Shown here piece by piece: positions 11,901 to 26,000 of a DNA stretch of 64,000 nucleotides. Each line of letters opens with the position of its first letter. Position 1 is the stretch's first letter. Under the pieces are notes generated by a model. The model saw only the letters and a program-made list of their open reading frames with translations, was not told the origin of the DNA and searched no databases. The position numbers were made by a program, and so were the translations under genes. Source of the stretch: Diogma glabrata (Eukaryota; Arthropoda; Insecta; Diptera; Cylindrotomidae); NCBI GenBank assembly GCA_963693315.1, contig OY856188.1, forward strand, positions 194,380,322 to 194,444,321, in the 5' to 3' direction.

Positions 11901-14900
11901 AAGGGTCTACTCTCGGGATAATCAGACTCTTTGGTAGAAATGTACGCATTCCTGCCAGCAGCAGCCTTATTTGGATCTTGTTCATCTAAGCAAGTTTGTT
12001 TTCATGGATACCATTCATAACTTTTGAGGCCTTGCCAATCCGCATTTTTGTAGTTCCAAATACGTCGTGGATTGGCTTTAAATGGCTTGGGCGTTTCAAT
12101 ATTTAGTGTAGTTGAGATCAAATTGTGATCAGATTTTGAATTATATTACAGTCGGATCGTTTATTAAAAATAAATCAAGAAGATTTCTATTTTGGCCTAG
12201 ACTATCCGGAACTCTTGTAGACTGGTCAATTTTTTGCTTGTAGTTATGATACAACGCAAATAATTCTGCTTCTTTAACAAGTTCATCCGTTTTCGAGCTA
12301 TTCTTAAGTCACTCTTTGTTGTGCACATTAGAGTCACCAAGTACAGTGAATTTAGCATTTGTGTAGCTTGTCTAACTTATCAAACAAGTTTTCAAAAAAA
12401 TGTGTCTTCTCAGGGGAATTTGGTGATATAATCCAAATACAAAAAGAGATTAGGACTGCAAATCTTCAAGGAAACCATATTGTGATGCTGTGAACTCAAT
12501 TCAAATTTCAAATGCTTTAATCCTCACATTTGGTATGGAGTTTCGTATATATGCAAACACCGTGCTTATCAAAGCATGAGTGTTCTAACTCATAATTTGA
12601 ACATTGATATTTGTTTAAGACTAATTTTGCCGCCTTTCCAATGAGAATCATTTCTGTGAGGAAAAGAATCGAGTGTCCCGAGTTGACATTAGCTGATAAA
12701 ACTATAATGTTAGTAAAACTGCCATGCCATGACTAAAAGAGAATGCAGAGAATGGGAGAAAAATAATTAATGGGAGAAACAATTGAGTGTTTTTAGAATT
12801 CAATGCCGAAACAACTGGGCATCCCTTAACTGGGGGCTTTCTATTAACCGACCGAGTCGAACCCATTTCTCAAAAATAGCTCATCCGATTTGGATGCTTT
12901 AAATTCTATTCTATTGCGTAAATTCCTAGATGGTTCTATATATTTTTCTACGACAGGTAGTATACCGCATTTCATAAAATCGACAAACTATGTTTATTAG
13001 ATTATTCTCGATGAATGAATGCTTTCAGTGATTTTAAGCAATTACTCTAAAAACCTTGCATACCTTATTTTCTACTATTATTACACTAAACAACAAATAC
13101 ATTTTAAAAAAACATAAAACTGCCCAGAAAAAATAATAGAGGTCCTAATACATGAAAGTTAACTTAATTGTGGCTTTTGGAGACAAAAATCCGTCTAACT
13201 TTTGATTTATTTTATTTAATTATCCCTAAGCTAGCTACAGAGCAAGTTTGAGTTAGTTTATTTTTTCCTTTATCTTATCATGAAATATTGACCTGTCATA
13301 TTTTATTAGCTGCATTTCATGAAACCGTGTGATCCGGATCCGTTTCAGTTTTACATGTAAACTGAGATCCAAAAGCAAGGATGGATTTCATTTTACATGT
13401 AAAACTTAAGTGAATCCGGATCACATGGTTTTATGAAATGCAACAATTAAGTGATAGGATTTATTGTTTAGTTATACATTCTTGAAAAAAAATTACACCC
13501 ATCAACATCTCAGAACGCATATTGTTGTATGTCTAGGTCTTAGTTGTGACAACAACACATTTTATTTAAAAAAATACAATTTTTAAAACTTACTTGTTTT
13601 AACAAATATGTTGGACTTTCAGGAACAATCACCATAAAAATAATCAATAAAACTGGAAACACAGAACAAACTATACTCAATGTTGTCCAGCTAACAACTG
13701 ATCCCACAGCGTAAACCAGTAATATACCAACTGTTAAGAACAATTGGAAAAATGATCCAAGCATTCCTCTAATAGAAATATCTGCGATTTCAGATATGTA
13801 CATAGGACAAACAACACAATAGCCACCAGTTGAAAAACCTTATTTTAAAAATAAAATTAAAATTATTTCAGTTTATATGAAAATCATAATTTTAATTTTA
13901 CCTGCAAATACTCTTCCGGCTAAAAGCATAGCAGGACTTGTTGCCGCAATAATAAGTGTCCAGCTTATAATAAATGGAACAGCTAATATCATTGTTGTTT
14001 TTTTCCTACCAATTTTATCCGCTAATATACCAGTAGGCACAGCTCCGATGATTGCACCAATAGCTAAACAAGATCCAACCCATGTTCCTGTAAAAAAAAA
14101 AAATAAAATTTTTCGTAAAAAATTCCATAATAGCTGACAAACTGATATGGTTGTCAATAATAAAACAAAAGAAATCAAATATGTAGTTTTGTTTGTTATA
14201 TTTGTATTTATTTTGCAATCGAAACTTTAATAAACTGTGTGACTTTTTATTATTTTTAAATTAACTTAGTTATGCTATTGTTTTGTAGTTTTGATTTGAC
14301 TTTACTTGAATTTAATTGAAATAAATTAATTTATTGTTCGAAAGTTTATTAAACTTTTTCTTATGGGGTCATATTTAATATAATTAAATGAACAAGCCTC
14401 CAGTTTATTTTTTTTCTGAAGGTTAAATGTGGTTACGAATCTATTATTTAATTTTTTTAATTTTTAAAATAAAATTTTCCAGAACTCGAACCACGAAATG
14501 ATTATCTGAGATTAAATATTTTCAAGAATAATCTTTTTTGTTCGGTTTTTGTTTGCGTTAGCTTTAGCTTTAGAACAGCATCAGATTTACTGAAAATAAC
14601 ATCTTGTCTAAGTTTACTAATATGTAATATGTAATTTTTAACGATTATAATTATTCAAATAATATTCGCCTAAATGTTTGCAATATACATACTAAATTAC
14701 AATTAAATTAAAAACAATAAGTAGTTAATTGATGGATGTTGTTTGGATAACCCCGATATAATCACAGCAATTTATCAACTATAATATAATAATTATAATG
14801 TAAACTTCTATAAACATTATATTGTTTGTCTTATAGAGTTTTAAAAAAATGTATGCAATCAAAATTAAAAGTGCAGAAAAGAATTATTATTTCAATTTTA

Positions 14901-17900
14901 ATATGTGACGTAGATACAACTGTGAACTGACGTGGATACAAAATATAAATATCTTAAGTACACATATTAACAAGTTTGTAGTTGACATATTGGTTGAAAG
15001 ATAATTTACTTAATATGTTCAAGGTGTGCAATTACATCGATCATGTTTATTATTGAGATTGAAAATATGAATATGTTTTTACATTTTCCATTTGATTATA
15101 AAGGAGGAGCGGGCTTTAGAAAAGTCTACTTACACGTCTACGTTTTTTTTTAAATTGGAAGTTAGGCATGTTTAGTGTTAATAATGAGTTATAAATTAAC
15201 GTCTCTGAATATCCGAAGATACCATGTCAACTAGGATTGAGATTCTAAATTATGTTACCTTTGGGAATTTATAAAAGTTGATTTTAAAATTTTGGTGATT
15301 GAAATTATCAGGAACAACCCACGCCGGCAAGGAATTCCAAGAGTGTGAGTCTCGATTAAAAAAAATCACGCTGAAAGGCTACAGTTCTAAGCTTTGTTAT
15401 TTGAACCACAAAAAGTTGACCGCTGTTGCAGCTCTGGTATGACACAAGAATAATGCAAGCTTCGGTAAAATCGATTTGATCCCTTCAGAAACACTTTCAT
15501 CCATAATGTATTTATAAAAAATCGTTAAATCATTAACATTTCTACTGTGCTGCAATGAATCAAGTTCCTTAGTAAGATTAGAGCTACCAATAAATTTAAT
15601 AGCTATTCGCTGCACCGCATCCGGACATTTTAAACTAGTTTCGTACGCTTCACCCCAAATATTCTAAAACGTCCTAAAAACCCTAAGTTTTGAACAGCGT
15701 TCTTAGCTAAGCTTAAAATATAAGAATTCCACTTCATATTATTTTCAACCTTAACCCTCAGAAGTCTGACAGTCTCTTTCTCCACAAGATCTTTCGCACC
15801 AAACTTTAAAGAAAACAGATTAGGTGAGCATAATCTATAAGTAAAATGGCAAATCTGTGTTTTGCTAGCATTAAATTCAACACTGGTTGCTAAACATCAA
15901 TCCATAATTGTTTAAAGAATTAATTAAACTTAATCTCGTGTCATTAACTGTCGATGGTGAATATTGATTTGATGATTCGTGAGCCGCATGAAGTGTGCAA
16001 TCGTCAGCAAAACTATGGATATAATGGACTGTTGAATCCAACAAGATAAGAAAAAGCGTTGGTGACAAATCAGAACCCCGAGGAACTCCTGCATTGGTTG
16101 AAAAGACGTCCGATGATACACCATCAACATTGACCCGAAATGTGCGATCAGCTATAAACCTCTGTAACCAACAAAGAAGTTGGTCATCTATTCCATAGCA
16201 TCTCAACTTGAATATTAGATTGTTGTGCCAATAACGTTATCAAATGCTTTGGAAATATCAAGTGCAACACCGAAAGTCTCTTCATGATTCTCTAGCGACT
16301 TGTTCTGACAAGCGTGACAAAGGCAAGCAGATCTCACGTTGATCTACCTTTTCGAAACCCATATTGTCTTTCATTTAGAATTTCTGTGGACTCCAAGAAG
16401 CTCATATTATTAAAATTAACGTATTTCTCAAACATTTTAGCAACAACCGATAAGATCGAAATGGGTCTATAGTTTGTAGGATCAGTTTAAATACCCTTTA
16501 CCCTTCTTAGAAATTGGTTGTACACTGGCCATTTTCCATATAACCAGGAGTTGCTTTGAACTGCTTAGGGATTTTATCCCTATTTATTTGAATATATAAT
16601 TTTCTGGAAATCAAATTATGATCTAATCCACCTAAATAAAGGCTCTGAAGCCTTAATTTGTACCAAGCATGGCTCATTTGTCAAAAACAAATCAAGTAAG
16701 TTTTTTTTTTTTTTAATAAAATGTGTTGTGTAGTAGGAATTACAATACGTGTCACAATAACACATAAAAACCTTTTAAGACCAAGGTCCCACAACAACAT
16801 ACGTTCAAAGGTGTTGATGGACGTAAATCTTTCTTTTTTTGTTTTTTTTATATTTTTTGTTAAAGAATGGATAACTAAACAAAAAATCCTATCACTGATA
16901 AAATATGACATAGGCCAATATTTTATGATAGAATAGAGAAAATAAAAGTAAATAACAAATTTTGATAAAAATTTGCTGAAACAAAACAACAATGTAGTTG
17001 CCAATAATCCAGCCGGTTGCCTATTCCTCGATCCTGTGACGCACTGTCTTTCTTGAAGATTAAAGCCCACATATAGTTATATGAGGGCTCTTTTCCTCAA
17101 GAAGCAATAGCGTCTCATCATGAAGGGTCATTTCACAGCTAAGATTGAGGATGCTACCGTTGACTGAATACAGTTCATCCGCCACCACCCCTAAGATGTC
17201 ACCTTGGCTTGTGATATCCCACTGCTATTGCCAGTGGTAAGTGATATCACACGTTAACTCGTATGTCAATAGCAGGGACTGGAGTACGCGGGGTTGTCAC
17301 ACCCGTAGATCAAAAATTAAAAAAAAATTTCAAAACAATAAAAACTGATCTCTCCATGCGGGTGACTATTTTGTTCAGAAAAGTGACTATTTTGTTCAGA
17401 AATGTCATGGAACCCTTGTTGGCTGGTCAATCAACTTTTGGAAATTATGATATATAGCAAAAAGCTCAGCATGTTTCCCAATCTCATCTGTTTTAGAGCT
17501 GAAAGTGAGCCATTCGATATTGTGGACATTGTGGACAAGTCACCAAGAACTATAAATTTGGCATTAGGATAGTCATTTAGCCTATCTATCTTTTCAGATA
17601 GGTCGTGAAATAAATTTATTCTCTAATCTCTGGAAAGTTGGGTGAACGATATAGTCGAAAGACAAAGTTTACTCAGGAAAAGAGATACCATGTTGTGAAA
17701 TGTAGTATTTAACTCGATATTTTCAATTCTCACATATGGAATGGTATCCCTAACGGGGATATTACTTTTACTTATGGGCTAAGATTTTTATTTTATTTGA
17801 TATAGAATCACTCACTGAAGCGAATAAAACCAAAACGAGTTGTATAGAAGCCGGGGTTTAAGATACAGCCCTTTGAAAATAGCAAATTTCACTTTTTTGA

Positions 17901-19997
17901 CAAGATGTTATTCAAATATGTTCCTTCTACAAAAGTTACCATCCCTATTTCGCCCCAAAGGTTATAACTATTTTTGTTTAAATTTATTCATGTAGATTCT
18001 TGGAAATTATATATCAAAAATAACATTAAACGTCATTTGAATTGCTACATTTGGTAAAAAAAACTATTTTTGTACGATTTTTTATTTTTTCAAAGACCTG
18101 ATTTTCTGGAACTGGAAGTTAGTTTTAGGACATCTGTTGCATTCACCTACAGTTGGCAGTGATGGAATCAAATGAACCCAAAACAAAACGCTTGTCGCAT
18201 TCACCTACAGTTGGTAGGCGTGGAATTGAATGAACCCAAAACAAAACGCTTGTATTTGTCGATATGACTAACTTTGAATTCAGACATAATAAACGATGGT
18301 TTAAAATGCGAAGGATTAAACTGTATTTACATGTTGTTGTTACACATATTGTTAAGAACAATTAGACAACAATTTTTATTTACAAAAATATAGTAAGCCT
18401 TGGTCTGTTTTATCGTATCTCGCGCAACACAGCACAGTGCTTATAGGAATCGTGCGTATCTGATTGTTACGCACCCACTCTATTTGAAATTACTTTGACG
18501 TTTGTCGTTTGATATATTAAATCAAATCGTTCTTTTTCTTTAATCTTACTAAAAATTTCCTTTCGTGCTGCTTAAACTTTATTCAATATTTATATACGTA
18601 AATTGTATAAAATATCGCATAATTAGTACTTATTTTCATTATTTTCTTTTTAATATTTTGACAAACAAACAACAATCGAATAATTTGAACGAAATACTAA
18701 ATCATAAAATTTGTTTAGGGGATATTACTCCTACTTAGGCGCCAAGATTTTTGTTTTTTATTTGATATAGAATCACTCACTGAAGCGAATAAAACCAAAA
18801 CGAGTTGTATAACAGCCCCGGCCGGTGTTCAAGATACAGCCCTTTGAAAAAAAAGCAAAATCCATACAAAATTACACTTTTTGACTTGATTCAAATATGT
18901 TCCTTCTACAAAATTTACTATCCCTATTTCCTATCTGTTTATAAGATAAACAGATCAAAACTGTCCCTTTTACTTAATTAATGGGTTTCCCTTTAAGGTT
19001 ATAACTATTTTTGTTTTAAATTATTCATGTAGATTCTTTGAAATTGTAGATCGAAAATAACATTAAACGTCATTTGAATTGCAACATTTGGTAAAAAAAG
19101 TCTATTTTTGTACTTTTTTTATTTTTTCAAAGGTCTATGGAACTGATTTTCAAAAAAAAATTTTGTGATTTGCTTATCAAAGTGCCCTGAAAAAATAAAA
19201 AACTTAATCCGCTAGCGCTCAAGTTCAAGTAATAGTGCCTTTTTTTAACATGTAATTTGTTGAAAAATAAAAGAGCCAATATTTACAGACCCTAACACTT
19301 AAAGCGCGACAGTTGACTCAAATAGCAGCAATGCACGGTTCCTATAGCCTAAAACTACATAGAATGTTTGATAGAATTATTTACCTTGTTACAGAATGTT
19401 TAATTTTTAAAAAAACGTAATTATTATATTTATTAATTATGGAAAAGAGAAGAGATGGTTTTAGTAGAAATACAACCAGATCCTAATTCCGCATACCCAA
19501 TATTCTAAATTTGTTATTTTTAACCTTAAACGCATCCAATTTATTTGAAATTTAAATATCTGTTCAATGCCTATAATCGCTCTTGTTTTATAACCTTGGT
19601 AATTTTTATATCTGTTACAAAAATAATGCATATCAATTACGAGTTGTTTAATGAACCCTTGTGAACACGCACGCAATGTGATAGAGAATAATAATCATTA
19701 ATCACGAAGAATGACTAGGCGGATAAATCGGGTTAAACCCTTGACAGAAAAACATCTATTAAAGCCTATAGTGGATTTAATTATAAAGAAATATTGAACA
19801 AAACATCGAATTACAAAAGTTAAAACAAAACTATACCCAATTGTCTAAAGTTTTGATGTTTTGGAACGAAAACATCGAATTTTAAAACATATAAGGAAAA
19901 ACAAAATAACGCAAATAAAATGAGATGGGATAAGGTCAGCTATTTTTTAATTATTTCTAGATCAGACCCACTATTCCTTTATTGGTTTATAATCCGA

Positions 19998-20031
<34 letters not shown>

Positions 20032-23000
20032 TCTTTTGTAAATTTTTATGTGTATTGTATACATATGCAGCCAAAACATTATTATCATGCCTCCAAATTA
20101 TTGAATTTGAAATTTTTTTGCCGCTGTACGCCATATAGAAGTTCATGCGGCTGTCCTCAAGTGTTTCGCACCTGAGTGTTTTTCCAATTTATTAGCATCG
20201 AACTAACTATTGGTTGAATGGAAAACCGGGTTGGTGATGGTTATTATTATTTTTATTGAAAAACGCTTTGATCTAAATGGGCATGATGCATGACCCCGGG
20301 TCCTCCAAGATTAAATCCAACTACTTTACCGCTCAATACTCGCTATACAATATCCCATACAAATATATGCACATATTATATTATGTGTTGTATCATACAT
20401 CGATAGTGAATATGTACATAATTCTTGATTTTTTTCAGTTTTTTCAGTTTTTTAGAACAAAATAATAGATTGAATGCTCAAAAATTATTTCAAATCTTTC
20501 ATCAAGTAAATTAGTCAAAATTATATATTACTCTGTTCTGTTATACGACATGGTCAGTTAAAAGACTATTTATTTTATGAATTACGCCATAATTTGAGTT
20601 ACATCTTTTGTTATTTAATTTAAATCTGTATATTACCAATGTTAATATAATCTAAGTACATAATTGAAATCAATCAATTTAACGCAAACATTCATTATTT
20701 GTGTAATGTGTAACGCGATATTAAACATCAAAATTTACAAACAAATCGTGTTTATTATTTGCTTTGTTGAACAAAAACAGATATTTTAGAATTTTCTGAT
20801 GATCGATGTTTTTATTTTATTTGAAATCATAAAAATAGACATTTTGTAATAATAACAGACCGATGAAAGTAGATCATATGCTTCTTTGTTATTTCGATGG
20901 GGGCGGATAAAGTAAAGCTAAATACTAATATCTATTTAAATTTTAAATACAAATTTTATTACCGAAATAAAATTATTGAAAATCAAAATGACAAATAAGT
21001 TAAAACAAGATGAATTCAATTTTTAATTAAAAATAATAATTAATTTTTTTCGTAATAATAATTAAACTAAGGTTTTTTCTTAGAATTCCCTCCCTTTTGA
21101 AACCAAAATTACCAACCAAAATTTTTTCACTTTTTTAAAAATGTTAAATATGAATTTAATTCAAAGAATTTACTGATAACCTAATAATTTGTGGTATCAA
21201 ATTAATTAAAATTCCAAGTGAATAGACGTGATTTTATTTTCAAAAACATTCATTACGTGTTACAGTAAAAACTTATTTAAGATTATTTTTTTCGATTTAA
21301 TTTAAATTATAGACAGTAAGTGGTTGATTTGCGTAATGAAATTGTGATTATAATTTAAAAATCAAAGCTCAATTGGAACTTTATCTATTGCAGTACGGGC
21401 TATTGAGATTATTATTTGATTAGAGATGGTCATGAAAAAATGTGATAATCTGATTTTATTTATAAACTTTATAGATAAAACACAAATGGACTTTTAAAAC
21501 CCACTTTATAATTTTAAATAAGGTAGCGTCAAGTAATTGAAGAGACAAGATTTTAACAGGTACTTCAAAAAAATTTCGATTGATCTTCAATAGATTTAAA
21601 TACAATAATCGTAACTGATAGTTGTTGAATTAATGTTAAATTTAAAATCGTGCTAATGATAGAAAACAATGGAACAACGTAGATTCGAGATATTTTGCAA
21701 ACAACAATTTAGAATTGTTGTGCAAACAAATGAACAGTGCGTGATCGGTTTAAAATGAAATTTAATGTTGATGTCAAAATATTTGATCAATTAATTTTGA
21801 TTTATTTACAGAAATTGAAAGTAACTTTATTCCTAAGAATAAAATCGTGATCAGTCTTTTAAGACAACTAAGGTCCCTTTTTCAACCTTAATCAAATTTA
21901 ATTAAAAAGTTTTTAAATTATTTTTGCAATACTGGTACCCACGAAAAGTTCTAACAAAAATCAGTTAAGCCGTCCGTATTTAACCAATTTATTACTTGAA
22001 AGGATGGTAATTGATTTTGTTTGTAGATTATTGGTATTGATTTATCTTCAACATGGCCAAAAAGATGTGCTATGAATAACAGAAATAAACATATCGATAA
22101 AGAACCGCAAATTTTCGTACAAGATTTAATCAGGTAGAATTTGAATGTTGGTGATGTAAACGATTTTCTAATGTTTGTTTGTCATTCGAGATTACCTTTA
22201 ACATTTTGTAAAAGATTTGTTTAAGTAAAAGATATATAATAATCATTCACCTAGTTCCATTTCTTTATACCGTGACTTTATTGGCTTCTGTAAACAAACT
22301 TTCCAGCTGAAAGGACCAAATATTAAGATGAATATTCGAATATTGATAATATTTATTGAATGTTTGTGACAGTAGAAAACCCCATACTCTGATATGGTCT
22401 AAGTCAGAAAAAGAATCGATAATAGCCATGTAAAAGAAATTGAGTCTTGCTAGTATGTTATATATCCATAATCCAAGTTCTATATCGAATCAAACACCTA
22501 CCTTCTTCGGGAGTCAATGGTAATGTTGAATTTAGATTATTTTCCAATTGTGGTAAAACAGGTGATGTCCATCCCAAAGCCGTACCAGCACTAATTGCTC
22601 CAAAACAAACTAGAAATGTACAAAATGAAAAAAAGTTAAATATAAAATAAATTTTTCTATTTACGTAAAAAAAGAAAAAAGCAATTTTTTTACAAATAAT
22701 AATTAAATTAATATTCATTTTCTTTTGTTTGCGTTTATAATTTTTATGTAAATATCGGTAAAAGATAAATTTCCAATTTAATTATAACACATTTTTATTT
22801 TGTTTATAATCATTATTGGTTTTGACATCAATATTGTTTACAAAATAATTAGAAAACTCCTTTAAATTAGACTTTATTGTAAAAGAATTAGACTTTATTG
22901 TAATTTAAATCAATTAGGCAAACGATCGGTCATAGTCATAAGACTAAATTAATTATTGATTTATAAATAATTTTTTCTATCGTACATCACATTTATTTAA

Positions 23001-26000
23001 TTGACAACGTATAGGTTAATTTCAAAACATTTAATTTAACTTTAGACTTCATATATGCAATATATATTTACGTTTATTGAATGTACATAAAAAAGTTCAA
23101 AATTCTTTTATCACTAACAACCGACAAACAATAATAAATTTTCTTATTTGTAGACCAATTTAGTTTTCTTGAATATTATCTTAATTTAAATAAATTACTG
23201 TATATCTATATTATATAATTTAAAAATATAAAACTAAACAAAGTTATTTTAAAAAAACATTTTTAGACGCATACATTTAGACGCAATCAAATATATATTT
23301 AAGTAAATCAATTCAAAATATGTAACCAATTGCGTCATTGTACAATTATTATATTTAATATATTTAACGGAAGTACCTACACAACAATTTAACTTTCTCT
23401 ATTATTGCTCTATTATTTAATTTTTGATAATAATAAAATTCAACGAGTTGTTTGAATATGAGAAACATAAGATCAAGATTTTGAGGGTCAAACGTATTAT
23501 AGATACATGTTCAAAAACAAATTCACTTTCAAATATTCCAAGAACACTAATTCATTAATTAATAAAGACAGATACAATTTTTGATAGTTTTGTTTTTAGA
23601 ATTGCAATATTTATTTCTTGGTTTTAGTTTTTGCAAATAATTGACATTTTGGAAGGTTAAACAATTCAGATGATGAATTATTAGAAACAGATTTTTATGC
23701 TTGGTTAATAAGAAATGAGATAAAATATTAGAAAAGCAAGGAAAAATATTTTACAAAACTTTTAATGCCACTTTTTATTTGTTTTTTATCAACTTCGAGA
23801 ACAAACTCTGAAAAGAGTCACAAATAGTTTTTGCAAATCAATAAAATTAGACAAAGTCGATGCTTTGTAACAATTTTTGTTGGTTTAGTTTAATGATTTT
23901 TTTAATTCCGCAGATGGCTTTTTGAATCAAATGCCAAAACTAAATTTATTACTGACCATCCAGCAACCAAAGTCAATTGAGAAACACAACAATTATCTTC
24001 TGGGAGATTACGTTTTCTCAAAGACTTAATTTTCCAGCGTCCTGCGAGTTTAAGTTGGGCAGCCATTAAGCTGTGCAGCAGTATAGATTTTTTGATTCTA
24101 TAGTTTTTAATTTGTAGTCGTACAAAGAATTATTATGTGCAAAAACTAGTGGTAATTTTTTTTAATTTACTAGCAAGATGCAATTTTAGATGTTTATCTG
24201 CGAATAAATATGAGTCAATACAAATATGACTAGGAATAGAAATCAGATAAAATTTCAATGCAGAATGTTAATATTTTTTATTAACAGTATATTATGTGCA
24301 TATTCACTCTTTAAGCCGAATAAAACTATTCAATGAATCGTTATTGAACGTCGGACAAAACTGAATCTTCACAATACATATTCATCGAATTCCGCGTTCT
24401 TTACTATGTCAGTTTGTGATTAATTTGCACTTCGTAAACGATAAACTAATAATTTTAAGATTATTCCTCTTAGAATCGAGTAGAGCGGTAGTACTTTTCA
24501 CTGCAATTTTCTTGTCTTCGAGTTTTTTTTTAAAATATTTCTTCTTTGCATAATATGCGCATCCAATTTTTCATAGGGCGTATACTGTGCCGTTTGGCAT
24601 TAGAGCAAAAAGTGAGTGAAAAATTAGATCGCTCGGTAAATGAAAAAGTATTGCTACATGTAAATTAACTAAAATCTTAAAAATAAATTAACTAAAATTT
24701 TGTTGAAACTAAATGAGTTCAATGTTAAAGTTAATGGGCACAAGTGTAAATTTTTTGAAAATTCGATGGAGTACTTAGGACATGTAATTTCTAAGGATGG
24801 TATCAAACCAAACTCTAATAAGGTAGATAATGAAAGCACCAGCTCCTACTAATATAATGGAATTATAAAGTTTCTTAGGTTTAATAAATTATTATGGAAA
24901 ATTTATTCCAAATTTGTCTGCATTGTTATATCCTTTGTATTGTTTGCTAAAGAAAGGTGAAAAATATGAATGGTCCGATAGTTGTGAGAAAAGTTTTAAT
25001 GATTGTAAAAAGCTTTTGTCTTGTTATAATTTATTGGTGTTTTATGATCCACAGCTCCCACTTGTGTTGTCGTGTGATGCTAGTCTTATGGTGTGGGCGC
25101 AGTTTTAGCTTATTTGGTTGATGGACTTGAGCGACCAATTATGTTTGCGTCTAGTACATTAAGCCTAGCTCAGGAAAAGTATAGCCAGCTTCATCGAGAA
25201 GCGTTAGGTGTTGTTTTTGATGTTAAAAAAACTTTATAATGTTTGTATGGCAAAAAATTTGTAATTTACAGCGATCATAAACCGCTACCCTCTGTTGGAG
25301 CTCAGCGTATCCATAGTTGGCCTATATTTTTGTCATCGTTTATTTATGAAATTAAATATCGCAAGAGCTCTATGATATGTAATGCTGATGGTTTATCGCG
25401 ATTACCAAGAGAAGGTAATACGGGTTGGAGCGAACCACAAATAAATTATTTTAATTTATCGAACGAATTGTCTTTAACTCAGGAAGAAATAGTAAGACAA
25501 ACACAACTGGATGAAGTGTTATCGGGTTTTTAAATATCTAATGAATAGATGACCAAATAATGTTCCATTTCAACTAAAACACTATTATAATATTAAAAAA
25601 TCGTTATCGTTTGAGTAAAATTGTGTATTTTATGGTGATCGTATTGTAATTTCTAGTCGAATAGTAATTAAAGTTTTAGAATTATTGCACAAATCGCATA
25701 CAGGCATAGTAAGGATGTTGTTGTTGTTGTAGCGACGAGTTGTGGTGCTATTTTTCCGGCTCCAAGTCCAGATTCAGGAACTCTGCTACTGCCCTTGGGC
25801 GGTACCACAGATCTTCCTTCGTCAGGTCGGTTGGTTTCTCTGGACAATTGAATAGGTGGTTAGCATCATGTGGCGTGTCCTCACATATGGGACACTTGTC
25901 AACAATTTCCTGGTCAATTCTACTCATGTAGTTATTTAAGATGCGTGACCAACCGGATCACTGCGCTAGGATGGTTCTGGTGCTGCGTGGCAGTTTTACC

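Larger units (their letters stand above)
15143..17757 (-). pseudogene. LINE family 1, copy B, interrupted by a nested insertion
   Basis: A second copy of the 10-12.7 kb element, in intron 3, again on the minus strand. Endonuclease sequence at 17757-17366 matches copy A's 12550-12160 region. The element is then broken by the 16700-17365 insertion. It resumes with the endonuclease end, then RT pieces: YGIDDQLLCWLQRFI, VDGVSSDVF, NAGVPRGSDLSPTLFLI and HSFADDCTLH (15990-16200, with the FADD box intact), HSRNVNDLTIFYKYI, and the 3' UTR at 15170-15235 ending in a poly(A) run (T run at 15143-15152). The RT core keeps its catalytic Asp pair, but flanking frameshifts make it inactive. Confidence 0.78.

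Noticed and set aside
13877..14137. Plus-strand 86-codon frame
   Set aside because: Shadow of transporter exon 4.
16681..17070. Minus-strand 129-codon frame
   Set aside because: Crosses a poly(A) tail, a LINE 3' UTR and unrelated sequence; no family match along its length.
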